A stretch of 64,000 nt of DNA from contig JAFWPH010000053.1 in NCBI GenBank assembly GCA_017509605.1, forward strand, positions 1-64,000. Reading direction: 5' to 3'. The translations under genes were made by a program, and so were the position numbers. Each line of letters starts with the position of its first letter. Within the stretch, counting starts at the first letter, position 1. Shown in pieces: positions 26,701 through 34,550 of this stretch. The DNA comes from Bacteroidaceae bacterium. Lineage in GTDB: Bacteria > Bacteroidota > Bacteroidia > Bacteroidales > Bacteroidaceae. The notes under the pieces were generated by a model that searched no databases, had not been told where the DNA came from, and saw only the letters and a list, made by a program, of their open reading frames with translations.

Positions 26701-28523
26701 CCGTAAGTTACGTCCCCGAAGCCGAGAACAGTCACTCCATCAACGGTGTCATTAGCCAAGACACCACCAAGGTGGCGAGATACTATGGCACCTACAACGA
26801 CAACGGCCACTTCAGTTTCAATGCCGACCTCAACCAACTGCCGTTGGAGATGTCAGCCCCCTTCCTGCCCGACAAGCAAATCGTGTCGGCAAGCGGTTAT
26901 ATGGGAGGACATCTCAGCGCAGAAGGCAATTCCGACAGATTCCTCGTCAATGGCGAGCTACAACCTACCGACATGGTCGTCATGTCGCAGATGTACGGAG
27001 TGAAACTGCGGTTCGAGGACAAGCCTCTGGTCATACAGGACAGCAAACTCTCTTTCGACCAGTTCAAGGTCTATGGCTACGACGACACCCCGCTCAGCCT
27101 GACTGGCTCGGTGGATTTCGCCGACTTCGACAATCTCCGGTTCAACCTTGGCGTGTATGGCCGAAACTTCGCGCTTGTTGACACCCAGCGTTCCAGCAAG
27201 TCGGTGGTGTTCGGCAAAGTCAACGCCGACCTCTTCGCCCGCATTGTGGGTGAGCCCAACAATGTGTCAATCCGCGGACTCATCAATGTGCTTGAGAACA
27301 CTGACATGACCTACCTCATCAAGGACACCCCGCTGACCGTGGAAGACCGCTTGAGCGACTTGGTGACCTTCGTGAACTTCAGTGCACCACCTCCCGAGGA
27401 CATCGAGATCCTGAAAAAAAGCATCATGGGTATCGACATGCGGCTGAACCTCAACGTGAACGAGGGCTCTCGTTTACGCAGTGAGTTCAGTTCCGACCGA
27501 CAGAGCTACATCAATCTCGACGGTTCGGGCCAAATCCTCATGATATACACGCCAGAGGGTGTGTTCCAGCTACAAGGCCGTTACACCCTCAACAACGGTG
27601 AGATGAAGTACGAGCTCCCCATCATACCGCTCAAGACCTTCACCATCCAGAACGGCAGTTATGTGGAGTTCACAGGCGAGCCAATGAACCCCACCCTGAA
27701 CATCACCGCCACTGAGCGTACCAAGGCTGCTGTGAGCGATGCCAATGGCGGTAGCCGCAGCGTGACTTTCGATGTGGGCATGAAGATTACCAACACCCTC
27801 CAGGACATGGGGCTCACGTTCACTATCGCAGCCCCTGAGGACATGAGCGTGCAGAACGAGCTGGCCTCTTTGTCCGCTGAAGACAAGAACAAGTTGGCCG
27901 TGGCGATGCTTGCCACAGGCATGTACCTTTCGGGCAGCAACTCCACAGGTTTTTCATCTTCTAACGCGCTCAACAACTTCCTCCAGACCGAGATTAACAA
28001 CATTGCCGGCGACGCGTTCAGCTCGTTCGTCGATATCAACGTTGGTATCTCTCAGTCACAAAACAACCGCGGACAGACCCACACCGATTACTCGTTCAAG
28101 TTCTCGAAACGTTTCTTCAGCGACCGCCTGAACGTGGTGATTGGCGGAAAGGTCAGCGCTGACAACAATTCCGACTATGAACGCTCAGGCACCTACATCG
28201 ACGACGTGTCTTTGGAATGGAGGTTGAACCGAGGCAAATCACGATACATCCGCCTGTACCATGCCCGTAACTTCGACAACCTGATAGAAGGTGAACTGTT
28301 GGAGAACGGAGCGGGATTCATCCTCCGAAAACGGGTTGACCACCTCTCCGAACTGTTCATCTTCAAGCGCAAGGAAGAAGAGACACCCCAGTATCCACGC
28401 AGGCCACAACCCCCCACTGCACCCGGCAGCACCACGACGACAGTGCCTTCTGACAGCACCACAACCATCACGCCTGCTGACAGCACTTCCACCACCAACA
28501 CTCCTAACAGCCAAGAGAAATGA
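23745..28523 (+). CDS. tamB: Translocation and assembly module protein TamB
   Basis: About 1592 residues. A short cytoplasmic Lys-rich head is followed by one membrane helix (about residues 28-52, WIIMSPIILFIVLAIVL). Then comes a very long region of beta strands typical of AsmA/TamB bridge proteins, with repeated D-x-D turns and DLNGRL-like motifs. The DUF490 domain lies near the C-terminus (GSGQILMIYTPEGVFQLQGRYTLNNGEMKYELP, shown here in parts: YTPEGVFQLQGRYT). The end is a low-complexity Thr/Ser/Pro tail. Such proteins span the periplasm and move lipids or help build outer-membrane proteins. The stop overlaps the tamL start by 4 bp (ATGA). Confidence 0.9.
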   Translation: MAENTIKTEPQDEKALPAARKKSGKGWKIALWIIMSPIILFIVLAIVLSLPPVQKFAVNVVCNKLTESSGMSIHVDYIRLKFPLTLTVEGLTAIQGPDTLIMAETADMDVSLKPLFDKKIELNKLKLGNAKINTDGMIAEFNLKGDIGELEMEAHDIDLQQEIANMDKISFSNSDLTITIPDSVPPDTTEALRWKAKLEKVAFNNTDILVKLAPAADSTIVRTHFDNASLKGSIDLYTSDFLFHDLDLRGSTVRYDAGTGTRSDGFDPSHISLTDLNGRLDSVTSRSSEGIVVAFNELSAKEASGIRIDTLSGQFRMDSTSLHTRNLRMLTSDSDLRIDADMDLDAFDPASNGTFTAKVRGSVGKDDLTALAPTLPSDIKKAYPTTPMRVDADINGNADALTINNLQASMDGKFSIHTRGTIENYMDTTSGAMNINLPYLETKVHDPKFVKGFLPAEMQSAVNIPANTSLTTSLGMTGNKISAKGELKDKSGTTRYDVTYDSSDDSYDADITANNLHVNNYVALDEPCNLTGHIRAKGRGTDIFSPKLTADISAQLEKANYGSFDLSNSDLKASADHGELNAHLSCDNPQLRTTLQLTSDIRKDNINARGRINLRRSDLRAMGLSEERLNIMAISDFNFNSDMKKCHSFEGMADSLFIVMGNDTISSGQIYLDGWTDRDTTNALVSTNGVNMHFSSSVNALELGDKYMKVAGIMGKQFEQRDIDLNYAKQFLPISTIDLSLNNDNAIAQMLKLQGVRYDDISGHFTTSPETGLRGHGHIGNLKVKKDSVVIDNIDLNIMQDSTRLTYDVSLVTGEQAHHPGFSGSLKGYLENFSADARLTLIDTKGKTGLDLGIHALATDTAGYFRFYPEEPVLGFRKFTLNPDNYVLLKKKNKAYIDLHLASDNGTRIDVTANPDEAAQQDISLNIEQFGIAQLLSILPMAPDMDGKLNINAKYHKEDGETRIDGDVLANNFVFGGTRLGDVGATVSYVPEAENSHSINGVISQDTTKVARYYGTYNDNGHFSFNADLNQLPLEMSAPFLPDKQIVSASGYMGGHLSAEGNSDRFLVNGELQPTDMVVMSQMYGVKLRFEDKPLVIQDSKLSFDQFKVYGYDDTPLSLTGSVDFADFDNLRFNLGVYGRNFALVDTQRSSKSVVFGKVNADLFARIVGEPNNVSIRGLINVLENTDMTYLIKDTPLTVEDRLSDLVTFVNFSAPPPEDIEILKKSIMGIDMRLNLNVNEGSRLRSEFSSDRQSYINLDGSGQILMIYTPEGVFQLQGRYTLNNGEMKYELPIIPLKTFTIQNGSYVEFTGEPMNPTLNITATERTKAAVSDANGGSRSVTFDVGMKITNTLQDMGLTFTIAAPEDMSVQNELASLSAEDKNKLAVAMLATGMYLSGSNSTGFSSSNALNNFLQTEINNIAGDAFSSFVDINVGISQSQNNRGQTHTDYSFKFSKRFFSDRLNVVIGGKVSADNNSDYERSGTYIDDVSLEWRLNRGKSRYIRLYHARNFDNLIEGELLENGAGFILRKRVDHLSELFIFKRKEEETPQYPRRPQPPTAPGSTTTTVPSDSTTTITPADSTSTTNTPNSQEK

Positions 28524-30829
28524 CCAAGCTCAACCACATATTAACCGTCCTGCTGGCAGCTTTCCTCACGGCTTGCTCCACCACGAGCAATCTGCCCGAG
28601 GATGAATACCTGTACGATGGTATCAAGAAGGTGAACATCGAAGGCGACAAATCGGCAGAATTCAACAGCGAGGCCATCACGGAGATGAAGGCCGCCCTCG
28701 CCTATGCCCCCAACAACTCCTTCATGGGCAGTTCCTACTACAGGTTCCCGTTGCCCATTGGACTGTGGATCCACAACAGCCTCGTCAACAAGGATCGCAC
28801 CGGTTTTGAGAACTGGGTGTACAACTCCTTCGGGCGCACCCCTGTGACCATCTCGGCTGTCAATCCTACAACCCGCGCCCGTGTGGCTGAGAACACCCTC
28901 AAGAACTACGGTTACTTCAACGCCGAGGTGAACTCCACGCTCGTCAATCAGAAAGACCCCAGAAAGCAGAAAATCACCTACGATGTGAAACTGGGCGATG
29001 CCTATCATCTCGACTCCGTGAAGTACGGTTTCCGCGGATTGGAGGACAGCATTGTGCAAGCCAACTGGAAAAAACGGAGATTCAAGCGCGACGACCAGTT
29101 CAACGTGACCCGTCTCGAAGAGGAACGCCAACGAATCGTAAGTGACTTCCGCAACAACGGACTCTTCAACTACCGCCCGGAGTATATCACTTATCTTGCC
29201 GACTCCATCAAGACTCCGAAAAAAGTATGGCTGGTTGTTGTGCCAGACCTCGCGACACCCGAAAACGCCCACCGCCAGTACACCATAGGCGACCTCACCA
29301 TGGCCATCCGACAGTCGGGGCAATACCAGCAACTGACCGACACCTTCCGACGCCGAACACTCACCATCCTCTATAATGGGGACAAACTGCCCATCTCGCC
29401 TATGGCGCTTTTCCGCAACATGAGTTTCAGGCGCGGCCAACTCTTCAGTCAGCAGAAATTCGACACATCGCTCCGAGGCATCACCAGCATGGGCCTGTTC
29501 CGCAACGTGCAGTTCTCCTACACACCACGTGACACCACCGACACCTGCTCCATCATCGATGTGAGACTCGACGCCACGATGGACAAACTCATCGACAGCG
29601 AATTCGGATTCAACATCACCCAGAAGAGCAACTCCCAAGTGGGACCTAATGCCACATGGTCGCTCACCAAGCGCAATGCCTTCCGCCACGCCGAGACCTT
29701 CAACATCAAGCTCAAGGGTGCGTATGAGTGGCAGACAGGAAAACGGCGTCGCAACAACGACGGCACGAAGATCGATTCCTACGAGTGGGGCATAGAGACC
29801 TCGCTTACCTATCCGCGCATCATGTTCCCCTGGCTCAACCGACGCGTGCTTCGCTACCCAGCCACAACCACGTTCAAGTTCTCCATCGACCAGTTACGAC
29901 GTTCGGGCTATTACAACCTGTTGTCAATGAACACCAGTGTGAACTACTTCATCCAGGGATCGAAGTATATCTCCCACTCCATCACCCCGTTCATGCTGAC
30001 ACAGAACAAACTGATGAGTTCGTCCGAGAAATTCGACTCCATCGCCAACAGGAACCAGGCGCTGTTTGTCACTGTGCGCGACCAGTTGATACCCGCCATG
30101 CAATATACCTACAGGTTCGACAACACCATCATGCCCAAACAGGCCACCACCATATTCGAGACATCGGTGAAAGAGGCGGGCAACGTGACTAGCGCCATCT
30201 CACTCCTCTTCGGCAAGGACTTCGAGGAGCGTGACAAGATGCTGCTGCGCACACCCTACTCACAGTTCACCAAACTCACCTTCGACCTACGCCGCTACTT
30301 CCATCTCTCAGAGCACTCGATGTTGGCTTTGCGTTTGTTCACGGGCGCCATCTGGAGTTACGGCAACTCTACGGTAGCCCCTTATACTGAGCAGTTCTAT
30401 GTGGGTGGCGCCAACGACATCAGGGCGTTTACTGTCCGTTCCATCGGTCCAGGTCGTTATTACGACTACGACAACAAGGACACTTATCTTGACCAGGCTG
30501 GCGACTTCAAGTTGGAGTTCAACGCCGAATACCGTTTCCGGTGGGTGAGCAACCTCTACGGCGCGGTGTTCCTCGACGCAGGCAACGTGTGGTTGATGCG
30601 TGGCGACGATGCCCACCCTGGAGGCGAGATTACCCGTTCGAAATTCTTCAAGGACGTGGCAGTAGGCACTGGCTTTGGACTGCGCTACGATCTGGAGTTC
30701 CTCATTCTCCGCCTCGACTGGGGTATAGGCATCCACGCTCCTTACGACACAGGAAAACGAGGCTACTACAACATCCCCAAGTTCTGGCGAGGCACCGGCC
30801 TCCACTTCGCCGTAGGCTACCCCTTCTGA
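28520..30829 (+). CDS. tamL: TamL: lipidated BamA/TamA-family outer-membrane protein
   Basis: The 769-residue product belongs to the Omp85/BamA family. It has a lipoprotein signal peptide ending LTACS (Cys19), unlike classical TamA, which fits the Bacteroidota TamL variant. POTRA-like repeats fill residues 30-340 (GYFNAEVNSTLVNQ, FRNNGLFNYRPEYI). A C-terminal beta barrel follows (from about 350), including the family signature GGANDIRAFTVRSIGPG and a final FAVGYPF strand ending in phenylalanine. It inserts or feeds outer-membrane proteins together with TamB. The 4-bp overlap with tamB shows an obligate operon. A bidirectional terminator follows. Confidence 0.9.
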   Translation: MTKLNHILTVLLAAFLTACSTTSNLPEDEYLYDGIKKVNIEGDKSAEFNSEAITEMKAALAYAPNNSFMGSSYYRFPLPIGLWIHNSLVNKDRTGFENWVYNSFGRTPVTISAVNPTTRARVAENTLKNYGYFNAEVNSTLVNQKDPRKQKITYDVKLGDAYHLDSVKYGFRGLEDSIVQANWKKRRFKRDDQFNVTRLEEERQRIVSDFRNNGLFNYRPEYITYLADSIKTPKKVWLVVVPDLATPENAHRQYTIGDLTMAIRQSGQYQQLTDTFRRRTLTILYNGDKLPISPMALFRNMSFRRGQLFSQQKFDTSLRGITSMGLFRNVQFSYTPRDTTDTCSIIDVRLDATMDKLIDSEFGFNITQKSNSQVGPNATWSLTKRNAFRHAETFNIKLKGAYEWQTGKRRRNNDGTKIDSYEWGIETSLTYPRIMFPWLNRRVLRYPATTTFKFSIDQLRRSGYYNLLSMNTSVNYFIQGSKYISHSITPFMLTQNKLMSSSEKFDSIANRNQALFVTVRDQLIPAMQYTYRFDNTIMPKQATTIFETSVKEAGNVTSAISLLFGKDFEERDKMLLRTPYSQFTKLTFDLRRYFHLSEHSMLALRLFTGAIWSYGNSTVAPYTEQFYVGGANDIRAFTVRSIGPGRYYDYDNKDTYLDQAGDFKLEFNAEYRFRWVSNLYGAVFLDAGNVWLMRGDDAHPGGEITRSKFFKDVAVGTGFGLRYDLEFLILRLDWGIGIHAPYDTGKRGYYNIPKFWRGTGLHFAVGYPF

Positions 30830-30837
30830 CACAAGAA

Positions 30838-30880
30838 CAGTTCACCCCGAAAAGACACGTCGTCATTTCGGGGTGAACTG
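30838..30880. terminator. Bidirectional terminator between tamL and the glycan region
   Basis: A perfect 15-bp stem CAGTTCACCCCGAAA / TTTCGGGGTGAACTG between convergent genes. Confidence 0.85.
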
Positions 30881-30914
30881 ATATAATACGCTGGACAGAA
30901 GTGTTCGTTATGAG

Positions 30915-31991
30915 TTACAATAACCTCACCACGGTATCTACCATTGTCTTGCCATCGAAGTTCTTCGCATACTCCAGGGCGTTCGATGAAAGGGTTTTGT
31001 ACAACAGCTTGTCGCTGAGCATCATGTCTATATGTTGTTTGATCTTATCAATCTCATCTACGTCTATCTTGTAACCGTTCCAGCCGTCTTCCACCAGTTC
31101 TGCAATACCGCCTTCTGTAGGCACTATTACAGGAAGCCCGGCGCTCATCGCCTCCACTGCGGTCAGGCCGAAAGTCTCGATAAACAAATCCTTGTGGGAA
31201 AGATTCACCACAATGGACGCATCATTGTATAGATATGCGACATCATCCACCCGAGCCATCAGCGTCATATTATCAGGCTTTACCAAGTGCTCCGACTCCA
31301 AAAAATCGGTCATATTCTTCTCCGTATCATTCACCACCATACAAAAGTGGTATTGGGGCAAACGGTCTGCAAGTGTGAAGAACTCGCGGATTCCCTTGTA
31401 TAGTTTAAGCGAGCAAAGCATCAAGACGGTCTGATTGGAGAAAGTACGTTCCGCATCGGGGTTCACAGATGTCAAAAAACTTTCATTCAGGGCATTAGGA
31501 ACCACTATCACGTTCTTCTCCTTATTCAGCATGTTCCGTTGGTATTCCGACACACAAATGATTTTTGATGCCAGAAGCCTCATTACCTTTGACAGAATAC
31601 GGTAAGCGGAGCCTTTCACAAAAGCATTCTCGTGATAATGGTAAATCACTTTCTTGCCCATCAACCTCCCAGCCAATGCAGGTCCAAAAGGCAACAATGT
31701 GTTGATATAGAAAGTATTCTTTGTGAAAGCGAATCGAAAAGCGAACAGAAAAGTATAGAGTTGCACAAACATATAGCGAACCATCGTCACCATATGGTTG
31801 GTGGAGAATTTATACCAATAATGGTGTGCGTGATAGTTCTTGTAACCTCTTATCTCCTCAAGCACACCACCCTGAGAAGACACAAGATCCACCCTGTACC
31901 CTCTTTTCAGAAGCCCCTCAAGAACGAGTCTCAAAACCATCGGGCTTCCACTGTAGTCGTTGAGCAAATGAAAACAGACAATGTGTTTCAT
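30915..31991 (-). CDS. Glycosyltransferase family 4 (GT-B fold)
   Basis: A 358-residue GT4 enzyme. The N-terminal half starts KHIVCFHLLNDYSGSPMVL, the usual glycine/serine donor loop region. The C-terminal half has VLMLCSLKLYKGIREF, then VNLSHKDLFIETFGLTAVEAMSAGLPVI with the conserved E-x7-E donor-binding pattern, and PTEGGIAELVEDGWNGY. It should transfer a nucleotide-activated sugar onto a surface glycan at the inner membrane. The ATG at 31991 gives a start directly before the first strand; the longer frame adds 13 unlikely residues. It is the last gene of the minus-strand glycan run. Confidence 0.88.
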   Translation of the reverse strand: MKHIVCFHLLNDYSGSPMVLRLVLEGLLKRGYRVDLVSSQGGVLEEIRGYKNYHAHHYWYKFSTNHMVTMVRYMFVQLYTFLFAFRFAFTKNTFYINTLLPFGPALAGRLMGKKVIYHYHENAFVKGSAYRILSKVMRLLASKIICVSEYQRNMLNKEKNVIVVPNALNESFLTSVNPDAERTFSNQTVLMLCSLKLYKGIREFFTLADRLPQYHFCMVVNDTEKNMTDFLESEHLVKPDNMTLMARVDDVAYLYNDASIVVNLSHKDLFIETFGLTAVEAMSAGLPVIVPTEGGIAELVEDGWNGYKIDVDEIDKIKQHIDMMLSDKLLYKTLSSNALEYAKNFDGKTMVDTVVRLL

Positions 31992-32045
31992 CTTTATACA
32001 AGTCTGTGATAATAATACATGCGTGATCACGAAGGCAAGTCCTCC

Positions 32046-33161
32046 TCACACGTTTCTATCTTCTTCAGCCTTCACGTTTATCTTGTTATTCCATATCCAC
32101 TTGACGAGTCCGTTCCATGTTTCCATGCATTTCCTCATGCCTGCATCATAGTTTCCTTTCTCTCGCAATGTGTACCGGGCAATAATGTCAATGAGATACA
32201 TCATATAGTCATCCTTATTCACCCAATCGCAACTGTCAATTTCTGCAATGATTTGCTGTGCCGTCAGATGGCGTTCGAAAATGGCCGTCTGAGTGAGAAA
32301 ATGGTATCGGTCCAACCCTTTGGGATAAGTCTGTCGGGCATACTCCCAGTCAAAAACAAACAAATGCTCATTTTCCACAAACATATTCCACGGGGTGAAG
32401 TCGCCATGATAAAAACCAAACTCCACCTCTGTTCCTGTGTAACGCTGCAGGATGTCATCCATTGTTTTTATGTACAAGTCTGTGTCAACAGTTGCGCACA
32501 ACCAATTTGGATGTAACCTGACGGATTGCAAAGTGGAATAATAGTCCGTTAGTTCAAATAAGGTCCTCTTCGAAGTGCTGCGGTAAAGGTCGTTGAGGAA
32601 CTTCTCCATCAACCCATTCCATTCATGCACCACTTGGGATTCCAGGGTCTTGGCAGTTGTCTGGAGGAAAAGGTGCCGTCCGTTGTTAGAACGACCGTTA
32701 TACAGACATCGAGGAACGCCTTCTATCTTCTGACGCTCAAGTCGTTGCAAAACGTCTTGTTCCGCATCAAAGAGTTTCGCCACCTCATCGTTATCCGTCA
32801 ACTTGCAATAACCGAAGATCTTCCTCTTATGATACACTTGGATGGTGGTCTTCCGATGTAATGATGGTGTACCAAGGAACATGGCATACTCCAAGTCGTT
32901 GCGCCGGAAACACTGCTCACATACCATCCTCACGTCTTCAGGAAACTCATAACTCATCACCTGGGCGTGAGCAATCCTTCTGACCAGTGCCGACCAATGA
33001 AGGCAGGGGAAGAGATTTTTCAACATCCTGCCTTTCCACCCACTGGGCTGGTACAGGGCCATCGCCATTCGAAGGCTCTCCGCAGGTATTACCCACACCT
33101 TACCGTCCGAATTGGTTATCCTGTAGCAACGCATTTCATGACTTTTCGTTTCACTCGCCAT
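32046..33161 (-). CDS. APH/choline-kinase-like phosphotransferase
   Basis: A 371-residue protein with a kinase-like fold. The catalytic loop YHGDFTPWNMF (His252, Asp254, Asn259) and the metal-binding FVFDWEYA (Asp271) are intact, as in aminoglycoside phosphotransferase and choline kinase families. The DWEYA form is close to choline and ethanolamine kinases. Residues 100-170 may be the N-lobe (FGYCKLTDNDEVAKLFDAEQDVL with a lysine that could bind ATP). It lies among glycosyltransferases and two licD genes, so it may phosphorylate a sugar or an alcohol destined for glycan decoration. The substrate cannot be read from sequence. Confidence 0.75.
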   Translation of the reverse strand: MASETKSHEMRCYRITNSDGKVWVIPAESLRMAMALYQPSGWKGRMLKNLFPCLHWSALVRRIAHAQVMSYEFPEDVRMVCEQCFRRNDLEYAMFLGTPSLHRKTTIQVYHKRKIFGYCKLTDNDEVAKLFDAEQDVLQRLERQKIEGVPRCLYNGRSNNGRHLFLQTTAKTLESQVVHEWNGLMEKFLNDLYRSTSKRTLFELTDYYSTLQSVRLHPNWLCATVDTDLYIKTMDDILQRYTGTEVEFGFYHGDFTPWNMFVENEHLFVFDWEYARQTYPKGLDRYHFLTQTAIFERHLTAQQIIAEIDSCDWVNKDDYMMYLIDIIARYTLREKGNYDAGMRKCMETWNGLVKWIWNNKINVKAEEDRNV

Positions 33162-33201
33162 GCAAGTAGAACTTCCAAAACCGTGTCCTTATCAAAAGAA
33201 A

Positions 33202-33231
33202 GCAGCTTACTATGCAATCACAGTAAGCTGC
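33202..33231 (-). terminator. Terminator after the ompA-type gene
   Basis: 10-bp perfect stem GCAGCTTACT / AGTAAGCTGC, followed on the minus strand by TTTCTTTT. Confidence 0.8.
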
Positions 33232-33265
33232 ATTCTTTTCTCTATTTTTTAAATCCGTAGATAAG

Positions 33266-34540
33266 TTATTTCACCTCGGAAATGATTACAGAACGTGAGA
33301 GCTGTGGGTCATCGTAGAACATGTTCTCCACACCGCCCTTGTCATCAAGAACCAACTGTGATGCAGGTACTCCGAATTCCTCGGTCAACACGCGGAAGAC
33401 GTTCTTGGCACGGTTCTTTGCCAAATAGTCATTGCGCTTAACGCTACCCGTGTATTTGTCTGCATAACCGACCACATTGTATTTCTTCTCAGGTGTAGCT
33501 TTCATCATGTCTGCAACAGTCTTGAGGTTCACGAGTTCACGGTTCTGAATGTTGGTCTTGTCAATCTTGAAGTTGACGAGGTATGGGAAGGTGATGATTT
33601 CCTTACCTGTCTCATACTTCCTGTTGCGCAGAGCCTCGTTCTCCTTGATGAGTCGATCAACCTCCTTGTTCAAACGGTTGATTTCGGTGTTGTCCACATA
33701 GTACTCTCTAACACTCTTGCTCATGCCCCATCCCTGCTTGCCAATACGGTAAGTCAAACCGAGGGTTACACCAGCAAAACCATCAAAGTCAATGTTTTTC
33801 TTCTCATCACCAGGTGTCCAAGTCTGATTGGCGCTCACTTGCTTTCCACTGACTTCGCCATCCACACCGTCATCAAAGATGGTGCCACGGATGGTGAGAT
33901 CCAGATCCCAACGGCTGCTCAGGCGGAATTTGTTGATGATACCAGCATGGAATGAAAGGTAGTTGGCTTTGTCTCCATCGTGGTCATAACTGTGGAAATA
34001 ACCCGCTCCCAGAGTTGGGATGAAGTTATAGAACCGTTTGGGATTGTATCCACAGAGCATATTACTGATATTGAAGAACACGTCAGCATGGAAGTCAAAG
34101 AACGAAGCGTTCTGCTCACGCAATGTACCATTGCCGGGATAATCTTTTCTCAGTTTAGCGACGTCATTGGTACGCCAACGCTGACCGAGCAAGGCATCGT
34201 TATAGGCGCCCTTTACCTTGAAACCAGAATACGACACGCCCACACCGATTGATGGAGTGAACCACTTACCGATAGTCACGTCGATAGCTGGAACCACACG
34301 GTCGCCGAATTTCATGTATTTGTCGAGGTCGCCCAAGAAAACCTGTGCACCGCCATTGGCTGAGATGAACCAGTTGTTCCAGAAACGATTGGTCTCGACT
34401 TTGTACTTGTCCTGACTTACGGTAGTTTCAATTCTTCCGTTCTCGGTTTCCTCCACCGTAGTCACCACTTGTGAATCCTGTGCCACAGCATTCAACGTCA
34501 TTGCCGTTACGGCAATGAAAGAGAGTAAGAACTTTCTCAT
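33266..34540 (-). CDS. OmpA-family outer-membrane protein
   Basis: The 424-residue product has a signal peptide ending NAVA-Q (about residue 20) and an N-terminal beta-barrel of about 250 residues (FISANGGAQVFLGD, GKWFTPSIGVGVSYSG, FAGVTLGLTYRIGKQGWG). A short coiled-coil linker follows (NRLNKEVDRLIKENEALRN). The C-terminal OmpA domain has VNFKIDKTNIQN, YNVVGYADKYTGS and a YLAKNRAKNVFRVL helix that would bind peptidoglycan. It anchors the outer membrane to the wall. Only 10 bp separate it from the upstream GT4 gene and no promoter box is obvious, so it may be read from the glycan operon. Bacteroidota OmpA genes are more often independent. Confidence 0.9.
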   Translation of the reverse strand: MRKFLLSFIAVTAMTLNAVAQDSQVVTTVEETENGRIETTVSQDKYKVETNRFWNNWFISANGGAQVFLGDLDKYMKFGDRVVPAIDVTIGKWFTPSIGVGVSYSGFKVKGAYNDALLGQRWRTNDVAKLRKDYPGNGTLREQNASFFDFHADVFFNISNMLCGYNPKRFYNFIPTLGAGYFHSYDHDGDKANYLSFHAGIINKFRLSSRWDLDLTIRGTIFDDGVDGEVSGKQVSANQTWTPGDEKKNIDFDGFAGVTLGLTYRIGKQGWGMSKSVREYYVDNTEINRLNKEVDRLIKENEALRNRKYETGKEIITFPYLVNFKIDKTNIQNRELVNLKTVADMMKATPEKKYNVVGYADKYTGSVKRNDYLAKNRAKNVFRVLTEEFGVPASQLVLDDKGGVENMFYDDPQLSRSVIISEVK

Positions 34541-34550
34541 AAATAATTAT

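Noticed and set aside
28541-29689. 382-residue minus-strand frame opposite tamL
   Set aside because: Same antisense composition (Val, Glu, His, Gly rich) and no start signals; tamL on the other strand is certain.
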